Below, piece after piece: positions 16,644 to 25,389 of a stretch of 64,000 bases of DNA. A program made the position numbers and the translations under genes. Every line of letters starts with the position of its first letter. Positions within the stretch are counted from its first letter, which is position 1. A model generated the notes under the pieces. The model was not told where the DNA came from and made no database searches. It worked only from the letters and a program-made list of their open reading frames with translations. Source of the DNA: Marinobacter sp. SS13-12 (lineage in GTDB: Bacteria; Pseudomonadota; Gammaproteobacteria; Pseudomonadales; Oleiphilaceae). The stretch is from contig NZ_JASSUA010000001.1 of the NCBI RefSeq assembly GCF_030227115.1, positions 248,001 to 312,000 on the forward strand, given 5' to 3'.

Positions 16644-18392
16644 ATGCCCGCATCACCCCTTGTTCGCCATCTCCCCGAATACGTATTCAACCTCTCGCGG
16701 AACCGGCTACTGCTGGTGTTGCTGGCATTTGCTGCAGTGATGATCTTCACCGGCATCGGCCTGCGATCCCCGTGGCCTGCCGACGAACCGCGCTTTGCCG
16801 AGGTCGCCAGGGAGATGGTGGCTTCCGGTAACTGGCTGATCCCCATGAGAGGTGGCGAGCTCTATCCGGACAAGCCTCCTGTCTTCATGTGGAGCATTGC
16901 CCTGTTCTATTGGTTGACTGGCAGCCTGAAAGTCGCCTTTATGCTGCCGAACGCGCTTTGCAGCCTGCTGACCCTGGGGCTGGTGTTTGATCTGGGTGCA
17001 AGGCTATGGAACCCGCGTACCGGCACCATCGCGGTGTTGCTGTTGATGCTCGCACCACAGTTTCTGATTCAGGCCCAGAAGGCCCAGATCGATGCCATGG
17101 TGGCCTGCTGGATTACCGTCGCCTGCTATGGCCTGAGCCGGCATTTTTTCACTGGACCGGCCTGGGGCTGGTACTTTGCCGCCTGGGCATTCATGGGGCT
17201 CGGGGTTATCACCAAGGGTGTCGGGTTTCTGCCCGCCTTCATGCTTATCCCGATTCTGTTACTCGGGCTCCGGGACCGCCAGCTTTTTTCCGACACACTC
17301 ACCTGGCGCTGCGCCCTCGGCCCACTTGCCATGCTCGCCGTCGTCGCAGCCTGGCTGATCCCCATGGCGCTCTATGTGAACAGCCTGGGCACAGAAGAAG
17401 CTCTAGCCTACAGAGACAACATCCTGTTCAAACAGACCGGCGAACGTTATGCAGACTCGTGGGGCCATATCCAGCCCTGGCACTACTACCTGACCAGTGT
17501 TATTCCCTCACTCTGGTTCCCGCTGCCGTTATTGCTGCTGGGCTTGCTAAGGCCAATGGCAGAAACGATCCGGCAACGCCCAGTCATCGTGGTTCTATTG
17601 GCCTGGATCGTTCTGGTTATCGTGTTTTTCAGCATCAGCCCCGGCAAGCGGGGAGTGTATGTTCTGCCTGCATTGCCCATGCTCGCCCTCGCCATTGCAC
17701 CGGCACTGAGCACCCGGCGGCCAGCCCGGTGGTTTCCTCCAATACTGACAGGCCTGCATTTGCTGCTCGCCTTTGCCCTGATAAGCGTGGGCATCATGGC
17801 CTGGAACGATTACCCCGGACTGGTTAAAAAAGTGTCTGATTACAGCCAGGACCCGGCGCGCCTGCATGAAGCCGGAACACTCGTCTTCGGCGTTGGCGTG
17901 ATATGGCTGCTGAGTCTCGGTGTATTCTGGCGCACTGATGCGCTGCGGCGCTTCTTTATTGCTCTGATGGTCAGCTGGTTGCTCTACACAACCTTGGGGT
18001 ATCGCATTCTCGAACCCCTGCGTACCCCTCGCAATATTCTCGCTGCCGCCGAACAGGTAATTCCCTCCAATGCACAGATCGGCATGATTGATTTCAAGGA
18101 GCAGTTCATCCTGTTCTCCCGACTCGATTTCACGCATTTCAGCTATTTCAGCAACCGTGAACAGGAAGAGCGCAATGCATGGCTGTGGATGGACGAAACG
18201 GCGGACAGCTACCTCATTGTCGAAGACCAACATGCGTTACTATGCTTCAGCAAAGCAGGAGCTATTCGCCTGGGGACGGCCCACCGGGAGAGCTACCTTC
18301 TATTGAGCGAAGAACATATGAAGCCTGATTGCGCCCCGCCGAATTCAGTCAAACGGTTTACCACACCAGGGCCCGGTAGCTGGATGAATTGA
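16644..18392 (+). CDS. ArnT-like lipid A / lipid-linked glycosyltransferase (GT39/83)
   Basis: A 582-residue protein with about 12 transmembrane helices and a C-terminal periplasmic part. The first periplasmic loop has the catalytic region PADEPRFAEVAREMV and the typical YPDKPPVFMW motif, as in ArnT (E. coli ArnT is 550 residues) and dolichyl-P-Man mannosyltransferases. It likely transfers a sugar from undecaprenyl phosphate to lipid A or another envelope acceptor. Position in a GT2-VTT-ArnT operon next to a PmrAB-type system supports a lipid A modification role, although the sugar need not be aminoarabinose, because no ArnA/B/D genes are present here. Confidence 0.83.
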   Translation: MPASPLVRHLPEYVFNLSRNRLLLVLLAFAAVMIFTGIGLRSPWPADEPRFAEVAREMVASGNWLIPMRGGELYPDKPPVFMWSIALFYWLTGSLKVAFMLPNALCSLLTLGLVFDLGARLWNPRTGTIAVLLLMLAPQFLIQAQKAQIDAMVACWITVACYGLSRHFFTGPAWGWYFAAWAFMGLGVITKGVGFLPAFMLIPILLLGLRDRQLFSDTLTWRCALGPLAMLAVVAAWLIPMALYVNSLGTEEALAYRDNILFKQTGERYADSWGHIQPWHYYLTSVIPSLWFPLPLLLLGLLRPMAETIRQRPVIVVLLAWIVLVIVFFSISPGKRGVYVLPALPMLALAIAPALSTRRPARWFPPILTGLHLLLAFALISVGIMAWNDYPGLVKKVSDYSQDPARLHEAGTLVFGVGVIWLLSLGVFWRTDALRRFFIALMVSWLLYTTLGYRILEPLRTPRNILAAAEQVIPSNAQIGMIDFKEQFILFSRLDFTHFSYFSNREQEERNAWLWMDETADSYLIVEDQHALLCFSKAGAIRLGTAHRESYLLLSEEHMKPDCAPPNSVKRFTTPGPGSWMN

Positions 18393-18441
18393 GCCGACCG
18401 TACATCAATACCGACCAATCGCATTAACAGAAAAATGAGCG

Positions 18442-18672
18442 ATGAAAAAACACGAGATAAAAGCACTTCGGAGCAAGAGCGGCGTCGACGCGGTGAAGAT
18501 CGTGAGGTCTCCGTCAGATCCCCAGGAATGGGTCGTGCTCTTTAAAGAAGTTGAAGGAAAAAGCTTTTTCCTGGTCTCTGACGATGATCAGGTGTGTAGC
18601 TATGCAACCCTGGATGCGGCCGTCGAGATACTGGACGAGCTAGGATTTGCACGGGCGGAAGTTCTGTTCTGA
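18442..18672 (+). CDS. Small hypothetical protein (76 aa)
   Basis: A 76-residue acidic/basic mixed protein, MKKHEIKALRSKSGVDAVKI at the start and EILDELGFARAEVLF at the end. It has no signal peptide, membrane segment or cysteine cluster. Its layout recalls small partition-associated (ParC-like) proteins seen on plasmids and elsewhere, but I cannot confirm this. It sits alone between the ArnT-like gene and the DNA-repair genes. Confidence 0.6.
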   Translation: MKKHEIKALRSKSGVDAVKIVRSPSDPQEWVVLFKEVEGKSFFLVSDDDQVCSYATLDAAVEILDELGFARAEVLF

Positions 18673-18790
18673 CCAGATCTACCTGATGCCGACCAGGCAC
18701 TGCGGGGCGCAGAAACGGGCCCTCATATTAATCGATCATCAGTTCCGAATTCGGCGAGTTTTCCCGCGCCGCACTGGTACACTTCCAGAC

Positions 18791-20305
18791 ATGGAGACAC
18801 TGACTGACGACCTCTGCTACCGGGCACTGAAAACCCGGGACGCCCGCTTCGACGGACGCTTCTACACCGCTGTGCTGACCACCGGAATTTTCTGCCGCCC
18901 GATCTGCCCCGCTGTTACCCCCAAGCGGGGCAATGTGCACTTTTACCCATCGGCAGAAACCGCCATGGCCAATGGTTTCCGCCCCTGCCTGCGGTGCCGT
19001 CCTGAAGCGGCTCCTGGCAGCCCCGCCGCTGCCGGCGTACATACCACGCTGGCACGAGCTGTGCGGCTAGTGGAGGAAGGCGCCCTGGACACAGGCACAG
19101 TATCCGACCTGGCGGAGCGCCTTGGCATTACCGATCGCTACCTGCGCCAACTCTACAAGCGCCACACCGGAGTGAACCCACAGCAACATGCCCAGGCCCG
19201 GCGCCTGTTACGAGCCCGACAGCTTCTCGTGGACAGCAACCTGAGCATGACCGAAATTGCTGATATCGCCGGCTTTGGCAGCCTGCGACGCTTCAATCAC
19301 ACGCTGAAAGAAACCTATGGCGACGCGCCCACGGCCTACCGTCGTGGGCTTAAACCCATTGCAAACGATGCCACGCACACGCCCGACGCCCCCTTTTTGC
19401 CAGCCCGCGACGACCTTGTACTGTTCCTCCAGGCACGCTCGCCCTTTGACGGCGACCAATTGCTGACGCATTTCCGCGCCCGCGCCATACCCGGGCTGGA
19501 GGCGGTGGGCAAACAGTATTATGCGCGATCCGTGTATGTGCGGGGGCAACCGGGGCTGGTGATCTGCCGCCCGCAAACCCACCCGCAGGGCGTGCAGGTT
19601 ATCCTACGGGGTCCGGCACGCCAGGCCATCCTGGAGGTAAGCGCGCAAGTACGCCGGTTGTTTGATCTGGATGCCGACCTTCCCGGCATCACCGACCACC
19701 TGTCCCAGGACCCACTGTTGCAACCCCTGGTTGCGCAACATCCCGGCCTGCGGGTACCCGGTTGCTGGGACCGGTTTGAATTCGCTCTTCGGGCTGTCCT
19801 GGGACAACAGATATCCATTGCCGCCGCCCGCACGCTTGCAGGCAGGCTGGTTGCCAGCCAGGGCACCCCACTTCCTGATGAATTGACGGCTGGTACAGGA
19901 ATCACCCACCGATTCCCGCAGCCAGAAGCGATAGCAGACCAGCCGCCAATCACCATAGGGCTGCCCCGTAACCGCGCAGACACCCTGGCACAAGTCGCAG
20001 CCCGGTTTGCCGAGCCCGGTTTTGCCGAACTGGACGGCAACACCCTGCTGGAGCAGCTGGCCACCCTGCGTGGTATCGGCCCCTGGACACTCAATTACCT
20101 GGCACTTCGTGGCCTGGGCGATCCGGATGCTTTCCCGGCAAGCGACCTGGGCATACTCAAGGCCTCTGCCCATCTTGGCGGCCCGACAAACGCCAAGACT
20201 CTAACCCATTATGCCGAGCGCTGGCGTCCATGGCGGGCCTATGCAGCCCAGTACCTGTGGACATCACTGGCCAGTCACCCAGCCCGGGAGGAGACAATGT
20301 CATGA
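18791..20305 (+). CDS. Ada-AlkA hybrid: Ada N-terminal zinc domain, AraC HTH, 3-methyladenine DNA glycosylase
   Basis: A 504-residue fusion. Residues 1-80 are an Ada-type zinc/methyl-acceptor domain with C35, C39, C66 and C69 (Ada uses C38, C42, C69, C72). About 85-190 form an AraC-type DNA-binding domain (SMTEIADIAGFGSLRRFNHT). The rest is an AlkA-type glycosylase with hairpin LRGIGPWTLNYLALRG and catalytic Asp in PASDLGILKA. It should excise alkylated bases and sense methylphosphotriesters to activate its own operon. The ATG at 18791 is chosen because the Ada domain begins there; upstream in-frame residues look unrelated. Its stop overlaps ogt by 4 nt. Confidence 0.88.
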   Translation: METLTDDLCYRALKTRDARFDGRFYTAVLTTGIFCRPICPAVTPKRGNVHFYPSAETAMANGFRPCLRCRPEAAPGSPAAAGVHTTLARAVRLVEEGALDTGTVSDLAERLGITDRYLRQLYKRHTGVNPQQHAQARRLLRARQLLVDSNLSMTEIADIAGFGSLRRFNHTLKETYGDAPTAYRRGLKPIANDATHTPDAPFLPARDDLVLFLQARSPFDGDQLLTHFRARAIPGLEAVGKQYYARSVYVRGQPGLVICRPQTHPQGVQVILRGPARQAILEVSAQVRRLFDLDADLPGITDHLSQDPLLQPLVAQHPGLRVPGCWDRFEFALRAVLGQQISIAAARTLAGRLVASQGTPLPDELTAGTGITHRFPQPEAIADQPPITIGLPRNRADTLAQVAARFAEPGFAELDGNTLLEQLATLRGIGPWTLNYLALRGLGDPDAFPASDLGILKASAHLGGPTNAKTLTHYAERWRPWRAYAAQYLWTSLASHPAREETMS

Positions 20306-20823
20306 GCACAACAATCACTGTCAGCCGCTACCCCAGCCCCATTGGCCCACTCAGCCTGGCCACGGTAAACGGCAAACTCGTTCACCTGGACTTTGACGGC
20401 AACGACCAGCGCATGCACACCCTGCAAACACGGCGCTTCCGTGACGCCCAATGGCAGGAACAGCTCCAGTCCGCCCCCGAGGCCATTACGCAGTGGCTGG
20501 AGGCCTACTTCGCCGGGGTCTTTCAGCCGCTGCCATGGAACGATCTCCAGTTAACCGGGACCGACTTCCAGCAACAGGTGTGGCAGGGGCTCACCGGCAT
20601 TCCCACGGGAAAGCCCTGCTCCTACCGGGCACTGGCCGAAACTCTGGGCAACCCCAGGGCCGTGCGTGCCGTAGCGCGGGCCAATGCTCTCAACCCGGTG
20701 GCCATCCTGATCCCCTGCCACCGTGTAATCGGTGCTGACGGTACACTAACCGGTTACGCCGGCGGCCTGGAACGCAAGGCCTGGCTGCTCGACCATGAGG
20801 CTGAGAGCCTGAAGGCGGTTTAA
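20302..20823 (+). CDS. ogt: Methylated-DNA--protein-cysteine methyltransferase
   Basis: A 173-residue suicide repair enzyme. The acceptor cysteine is in the IPCHRVIG motif, followed by GYAGGLERKAWLLDHE. It removes O6-alkyl groups from guanine. The ATG at 20302 overlaps the stop of the Ada-AlkA hybrid (ATGA), so the two are translationally coupled and form an adaptive-response operon in which the methyltransferase domain missing from the hybrid is supplied by this separate protein. Confidence 0.9.
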   Translation: MSTTITVSRYPSPIGPLSLATVNGKLVHLDFDGNDQRMHTLQTRRFRDAQWQEQLQSAPEAITQWLEAYFAGVFQPLPWNDLQLTGTDFQQQVWQGLTGIPTGKPCSYRALAETLGNPRAVRAVARANALNPVAILIPCHRVIGADGTLTGYAGGLERKAWLLDHEAESLKAV

Positions 20824-20906
20824 CCAGACAGGGCTGGGCATCGGCACCGATACCGGCGACAATCAGCGCACGGATATCCCTTGCAAGGAACAGGAGCCCC
20901 GCCCGC

Positions 20907-22226
20907 ATGCCACCGCAAACGCCCTTAGCCCAGCCCTCGCGCGCGCAGCAGGAAGACAAACGCGCACTCTGGGCCTGGGCCTTTTACGACTGGGCCAACA
21001 GCGCCTTTTTCACCATCATCCTCACTTTTGTATTTGCCCAGTACTTCAGTGTGTCAGTGATGCAGAACGAGGTGAAAGGTACCGAGGCCTGGGGCTATAT
21101 CGTGGGCATTTCCGGCGTGATTATCGCCGTACTGGCGCCCATTCTCGGCGCCATCGCCGACCAGTCGGGCCGACGCAAACCCTGGTTTATCACCTTCACC
21201 CTGTTGTGTGTGGTTTCCTGCGCCATGCTGTGGACCGTCACGCCGGAACAGGACCAGTTCTGGAACGCCGCGCTGTGGGTGGGCCTTGGCACCCTTGGTG
21301 CGGAATTCGCCTTCATTTTCTACAACTCCATGCTGCCGGACCTGGCCAGCCCGGAACGCACCGGGCGCTGGTCCGGCTGGGCCTGGGGGCTGGGTTATGT
21401 CGGGGGTGTTCTGAGCCTGGTGGTTGCGCTGTACGGTTTTATCGAAACCGATGCCACCCTGTTCAACCTGAACCGGGACGAAGCCGAGCACGTGCGCGCC
21501 ACCTTCGTTCTCGTTGCTGTCTGGTACCTGGTGTTCGCCCTCCCTGCCTTTTTCTTCATCCCTGACCGCCCATCCACCGGCCTGGGCCTGGCAGCTGCCA
21601 CCCGTGCCGGATTCGTACAACTGAAAGAGTCCATCGCCCACGTTCGTCAGTACAAAGACATTGTGCGTTTTCTGATTGCCCGAATGCTGTACACCGACGG
21701 CCTGGCCACCATCTTTACGTTCGGCGGTGTATACGCCGCCGGCACCTTCAATATGGGCGCCACGGAAGTGCTGCAGTTCGCCATTGCCCTGAACGTAACG
21801 GCCGGGCTGGGCGCCCTGGGTTTTGCCTGGATTGACGATGCTCTTGGTGGTCGCAACACCATCCTGCTATCGCTGGCAGGGCTGGGCACCAGTGCGCTGG
21901 GCATCCTGGTGGTAGACGGCACCACAGCCTTCTGGGTATGGGGCATGATCCTGGGCATTTTCGTGGGGCCACTGCAATCGGCCAGCCGCTCCCATCTGGC
22001 CCGCGTGGCCCCACCCCACCTGCAAACCCAGATGTTCGGCCTGTTCGCCTTTTCCGGCAAAGCCACCGCGTTTGCGGGCCCCTTGCTGGTAGGCTGGGTT
22101 ACCGCGGTTACCGACAGCCAGCGCTGGGGTATGAGCACCATCCTGGTGTTCCTGGTCATTGGCTTCCTGTTGATGTTGAAGGTGCCTGTGACCGAAACCA
22201 GGAAACCCGAAAGCCCATCAGCGTGA
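20907..22226 (+). CDS. UMF1/Atg22-family MFS transporter
   Basis: A 439-residue, 12-helix transporter. The N-terminal WAWAFYDWANSAFFTIIL motif is characteristic of the UMF1 group (related to yeast vacuole efflux protein Atg22). DQSGRRKPW is the loop 2-3 motif. The substrate is unknown; Atg22 exports amino acids. CAGGAG lies 10 nt before the ATG. It is likely a single-gene unit; mgtE follows in the same direction after 81 nt. Confidence 0.8.
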   Translation: MPPQTPLAQPSRAQQEDKRALWAWAFYDWANSAFFTIILTFVFAQYFSVSVMQNEVKGTEAWGYIVGISGVIIAVLAPILGAIADQSGRRKPWFITFTLLCVVSCAMLWTVTPEQDQFWNAALWVGLGTLGAEFAFIFYNSMLPDLASPERTGRWSGWAWGLGYVGGVLSLVVALYGFIETDATLFNLNRDEAEHVRATFVLVAVWYLVFALPAFFFIPDRPSTGLGLAAATRAGFVQLKESIAHVRQYKDIVRFLIARMLYTDGLATIFTFGGVYAAGTFNMGATEVLQFAIALNVTAGLGALGFAWIDDALGGRNTILLSLAGLGTSALGILVVDGTTAFWVWGMILGIFVGPLQSASRSHLARVAPPHLQTQMFGLFAFSGKATAFAGPLLVGWVTAVTDSQRWGMSTILVFLVIGFLLMLKVPVTETRKPESPSA

Positions 22227-22307
22227 TTCCACTGTGATGGCTGCGGCATGCCGTCGGTGGCGCCGCCTGTTATAGTCTGGATACAGATACAGAGGGCGGA
22301 CCGAGAC

Positions 22308-23486
22308 ATGTCACACAGTATGGGACTGACCGAGCGGGTGGAGCATATCCGCGAACTGGCACCCCGGGATGCCGCCGAGGAACTGGTCCGGCTGCCGGCA
22401 GACGATATCCAGTTTATTCTTTCGCGGTTGCCTGCGGAGCAGGCGCTGGTGATAGCCTCCCACCTGGGCGAAGTTGCCGCCCCGGACGACGCTGCCACCC
22501 GCGCGGTGCTCTCTGGCATGGAAGAAACCATTGGTGAGTTGATGACCCCACCAACGGCGACGCTGCCGGACAGCTATACCGTCGCCGAAGCGCTGACCTT
22601 CATGGTGAAAAGCGCCGACGTGTCCGAGATCAGCTATATATTCGTGACCAATGAGGATCGCCTTGTGGGTGTAGTGGGCATGCGCGACCTGATTCTCTCC
22701 AAGCCCTCCGAGTCCCTTGCCAGCATCATGGTGCCCGAGCCCTTCGCCTTCCAACAGGACACCCGCGTCGAGGACGCTGTCAGCGAGGTGCTTTACCGGC
22801 ACTACCGCATGTACCCGGTGGTGGACGAACAACAGCACGTGGTCGGCGAAGTGCGAGGCTGGAAGCTGTATGAGCGCATCGCCACAGAATTGAGCGCCCA
22901 GGCCGGCTCCCAGTACGGTGTGGCAAAAGAGGAGCAGATCAACACACCGGTGCTCGCCGCCTTCCGCATGCGCCACCCCTGGCTGCAGGTGAATCTGATC
23001 ACTGCCTTCGCCGCTGCCTTCGTGGTGGGCATGTTCGAGAGCACCATCGCCCAGATCGTCGCCCTGGCCGCCTTCCTGCCCGTACTTGCCGGGCAGAGCG
23101 GCAACACCGGCTGCCAGGCACTGGCGATCACCCTCCGCGGTATCACCCTGGGACAAATCAAGGACTATCCGATCAGCCAGCTGCTGCGCAAGGAAATCCT
23201 GCTGGGCGCGCTCAATGGCGCCGCCGTGGGCGTCATTGCCGGCATCGCCATGTTCGCCTACGCCGTGTCCACCGACTCCGCCAACCCGGCCATGCTCGGC
23301 CTGGTCATCTTCATCGCCATGGTCGGCGCCTGCATGGGTAGCGGCATTTTCGGCGTAGCGGTGCCCTTGCTGCTCAAACGCTTCGGCGCTGACCCGGCCA
23401 CCGCCAGCAGTATCTTCCTGACCACGTTCACCGACATTATCGGCATGGGCCTGATGCTGTTCCTGGCCACCTCAATGGTGCTGTAG
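22308..23486 (+). CDS. mgtE: Magnesium transporter MgtE
   Basis: A 392-residue Mg2+ channel. An N-terminal MgtE_N superhelix (residues 1-100), two CBS domains (about 100-225; LMTPPTATLPDSYTVAEAL, VEDAVSEVLYRHYRMYPVVD) and a five-helix pore region. The pore signatures GQSGNTGCQALAITLRG and TTFTDIIGMGLMLFLA with the Mg2+-site Asp are intact. The ATG at 22308 is preferred over an upstream in-frame start because the family's N-terminal domain starts near it. It is slightly shorter than the usual 450 residues. Confidence 0.9.
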   Translation: MSHSMGLTERVEHIRELAPRDAAEELVRLPADDIQFILSRLPAEQALVIASHLGEVAAPDDAATRAVLSGMEETIGELMTPPTATLPDSYTVAEALTFMVKSADVSEISYIFVTNEDRLVGVVGMRDLILSKPSESLASIMVPEPFAFQQDTRVEDAVSEVLYRHYRMYPVVDEQQHVVGEVRGWKLYERIATELSAQAGSQYGVAKEEQINTPVLAAFRMRHPWLQVNLITAFAAAFVVGMFESTIAQIVALAAFLPVLAGQSGNTGCQALAITLRGITLGQIKDYPISQLLRKEILLGALNGAAVGVIAGIAMFAYAVSTDSANPAMLGLVIFIAMVGACMGSGIFGVAVPLLLKRFGADPATASSIFLTTFTDIIGMGLMLFLATSMVL

Positions 23487-23615
23487 CGCCCGAAGGTCCT
23501 TGGAAGACTGCCTGATGTTGATGCGGGCATCGGGATTCCGCCTCTGGCTGGCGCGAACCCCTATGATGCTAAACTGGCGGGCAACCAACAGGATCCTCAA
23601 TAACAGGGCAAGTCA

Positions 23616-24389
23616 TTGACCAATATTAAACCAATCATCGACAGGGAGTGGCAGGCCCTCTGGCTGGCTATCGGATTTCTCACCCGCATTCCCATGATGG
23701 TACGTATCGACTACTCCCCGCGCCTGATGAATCAGTGCAGTGTCTATTTCCCACTCGTGGGGCTGTTACTGGGGACCATTTATGCCGCGCTGTATGTCGC
23801 CCTCGTGCAGATTTGGAGCCCACCGGTGTGTCTTGTGTTGGTTACGGGGTTTCACCTCTGGATTACCGGAGCCTTTCACGAAGACGGGCTGGCAGACAGT
23901 GTGGATGCGCTGGGCGGCGGGTATTCTGTGGAAGCCAGGCTGCGAATCATGAAGGACAGCCGTATCGGCACTTATGGCACGGTGGCACTGGTGATGGCGC
24001 TGGGGCTGAAGGTCGCTTTGCTGGCTGACGTACAGCCGGTCTGGCTCGGACTCCTTCTGGCCCCCATGGTGTCCCGCCTGGCTCCACTGCTGATCATGGG
24101 CTACCTGCCGTATGTGACCGACCCGGACAAGAGCAGGAGTAAGCCGGTGGCAGAGGATTTCTCGCGAACCCGGCTGGCCATTGCCGCGGGTTTCACAGCC
24201 CTGGCACTCCTGTTTCTGACCGGTTTCCAGCCTGGGGTTTGGCTGTGGAGTCTGGCGGCTACACTGGGCGTCACCACGGTATGGGGACTTTATATTCGCC
24301 AGCAACTCGGCGGCTACACCGGGGACACTCTGGGTGCCAGTGTGGTGTTCGCCGAACTGGTGCTGTTACTGGGCCTGGCTGGCGGTTAG
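23616..24389 (+). CDS. cobS: Adenosylcobinamide-GDP ribazoletransferase (cobalamin synthase)
   Basis: A 257-residue, multi-pass membrane enzyme. FLTRIPMMVRIDYSP, TGAFHEDGLADSVDALGGG and MKDSRIGTYG are CobS signatures. It joins adenosylcobinamide-GDP to alpha-ribazole, the last step of nucleotide-loop assembly. The start is a TTG at 23616; the next ATG (23694) would remove the first conserved helix, so TTG is the best choice. Its stop overlaps the stop of a convergent diguanylate cyclase by 3-4 nt. I did not see a cobalamin riboswitch upstream. Confidence 0.9.
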   Translation: MTNIKPIIDREWQALWLAIGFLTRIPMMVRIDYSPRLMNQCSVYFPLVGLLLGTIYAALYVALVQIWSPPVCLVLVTGFHLWITGAFHEDGLADSVDALGGGYSVEARLRIMKDSRIGTYGTVALVMALGLKVALLADVQPVWLGLLLAPMVSRLAPLLIMGYLPYVTDPDKSRSKPVAEDFSRTRLAIAAGFTALALLFLTGFQPGVWLWSLAATLGVTTVWGLYIRQQLGGYTGDTLGASVVFAELVLLLGLAGG

Positions 24390-25336
24390 TGCACTGGCTT
24401 GAAAAACTGGTAGCTGTTTCTGCCGTTGCCCTTGGTGGTGTACATGGCGGTGTCGGCGTTATGCATCAGGGTTTGCGCATCCGTCCCGTTTTCCGGGTAG
24501 ACGCTGATACCAATGCTCAGGTTCACCTGGAGCTCGTGGCCATCAATAATCCGTGGCATGGCAAATTGCGCCAGCAATTTTTCGGCAACATGGATAGCAT
24601 CCTGCCGTTCTTTGATTTCGCTCAAAAGGATAACGAACTCGTCGCCGCCATGACGGCTCACGGTGTCAGTACCACGCACACAAGCCTCGACCTCCAGGGC
24701 CACTTCCTGCAATAAATGATCACCTACCCCATGGCCGTAGGAATCATTGATCTGCTTGAAGTAATCCAGGTCCAGGAACAGCAGGGCAAGTTGCTTGCGG
24801 TGTCGATCAGCCATGCCGATGGCCTGGGTAAGCCGCTCCGTAAGCAGCATCCGGTTGGGCAGACCGGTGAGGAAGTCGTGCTGGGCAAGATGGTTCATTT
24901 TCTCCATCGCGGCGCCGGACTGGCGGGCGTCGTGGAACACAATGACGGCACCGGCTATCTCGCCAAAACGGTTGCGGATGGGAGACGCAGAGTCCTCTAT
25001 CGCCATGTCGGAACCGTCGCGCCGGACCAGCACGCTGCCCAGGGCCAGTTCAACCGTCCGACCTTCATTAATTGCCCGCTGTGCCGGGCTCTTCGCCCGC
25101 TCACGGGTAACACCGTCGAAAATGAAAAAGATCTGCTCGACTGGTCGCCCAAGTGCTTCTTCACGAGACCAGCCTGTCAGCTTTTCTGCCCCCCTGTTGA
25201 GATAAATCAGATCCCCCTTGGGGTCAACAACCAATACGCCATCACCGATGGCGTCAAGCGTGATCTTTGCCATATCTTCGAACGAGAAATCACCAAAGGT
25301 AATGGCACCATCAGTGGATAGAATAGTCCTGGCCAT
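24386..25336 (-). CDS. PAS-GGDEF diguanylate cyclase
   Basis: A 316-residue soluble protein: an N-terminal PAS domain (about residues 25-145; LDAIGDGVLVVDPKGDLIYLN) and a GGDEF domain (about 160-316). The active site is GGDEF in SRHGGDEFVILL and a RGTD I-site sits five residues before it, so synthesis of c-di-GMP with product inhibition is expected. It lies between cobS and cbiB on the reverse strand and shares its stop region with cobS (convergent overlap). The link to cobalamin genes is only positional. Confidence 0.88.
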   Translation of the reverse strand: MARTILSTDGAITFGDFSFEDMAKITLDAIGDGVLVVDPKGDLIYLNRGAEKLTGWSREEALGRPVEQIFFIFDGVTRERAKSPAQRAINEGRTVELALGSVLVRRDGSDMAIEDSASPIRNRFGEIAGAVIVFHDARQSGAAMEKMNHLAQHDFLTGLPNRMLLTERLTQAIGMADRHRKQLALLFLDLDYFKQINDSYGHGVGDHLLQEVALEVEACVRGTDTVSRHGGDEFVILLSEIKERQDAIHVAEKLLAQFAMPRIIDGHELQVNLSIGISVYPENGTDAQTLMHNADTAMYTTKGNGRNSYQFFKPVH

Positions 25337-25389
25337 ATGTTTCTAGGTGCCCCCTTGAACTGCTAGCAGTCCAAAATAGGCTGGCAGCC

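Noticed and set aside
15966..18392. Complete arn operon for aminoarabinose
   Set aside because: No ArnA, ArnB or ArnD homologue is in the window; only GT2, VTT and ArnT-like genes are present.
23486..23616. Cobalamin riboswitch before cobS
   Set aside because: I could not find the conserved B12-box sequence or a matching fold by eye; a covariance-model search is needed.
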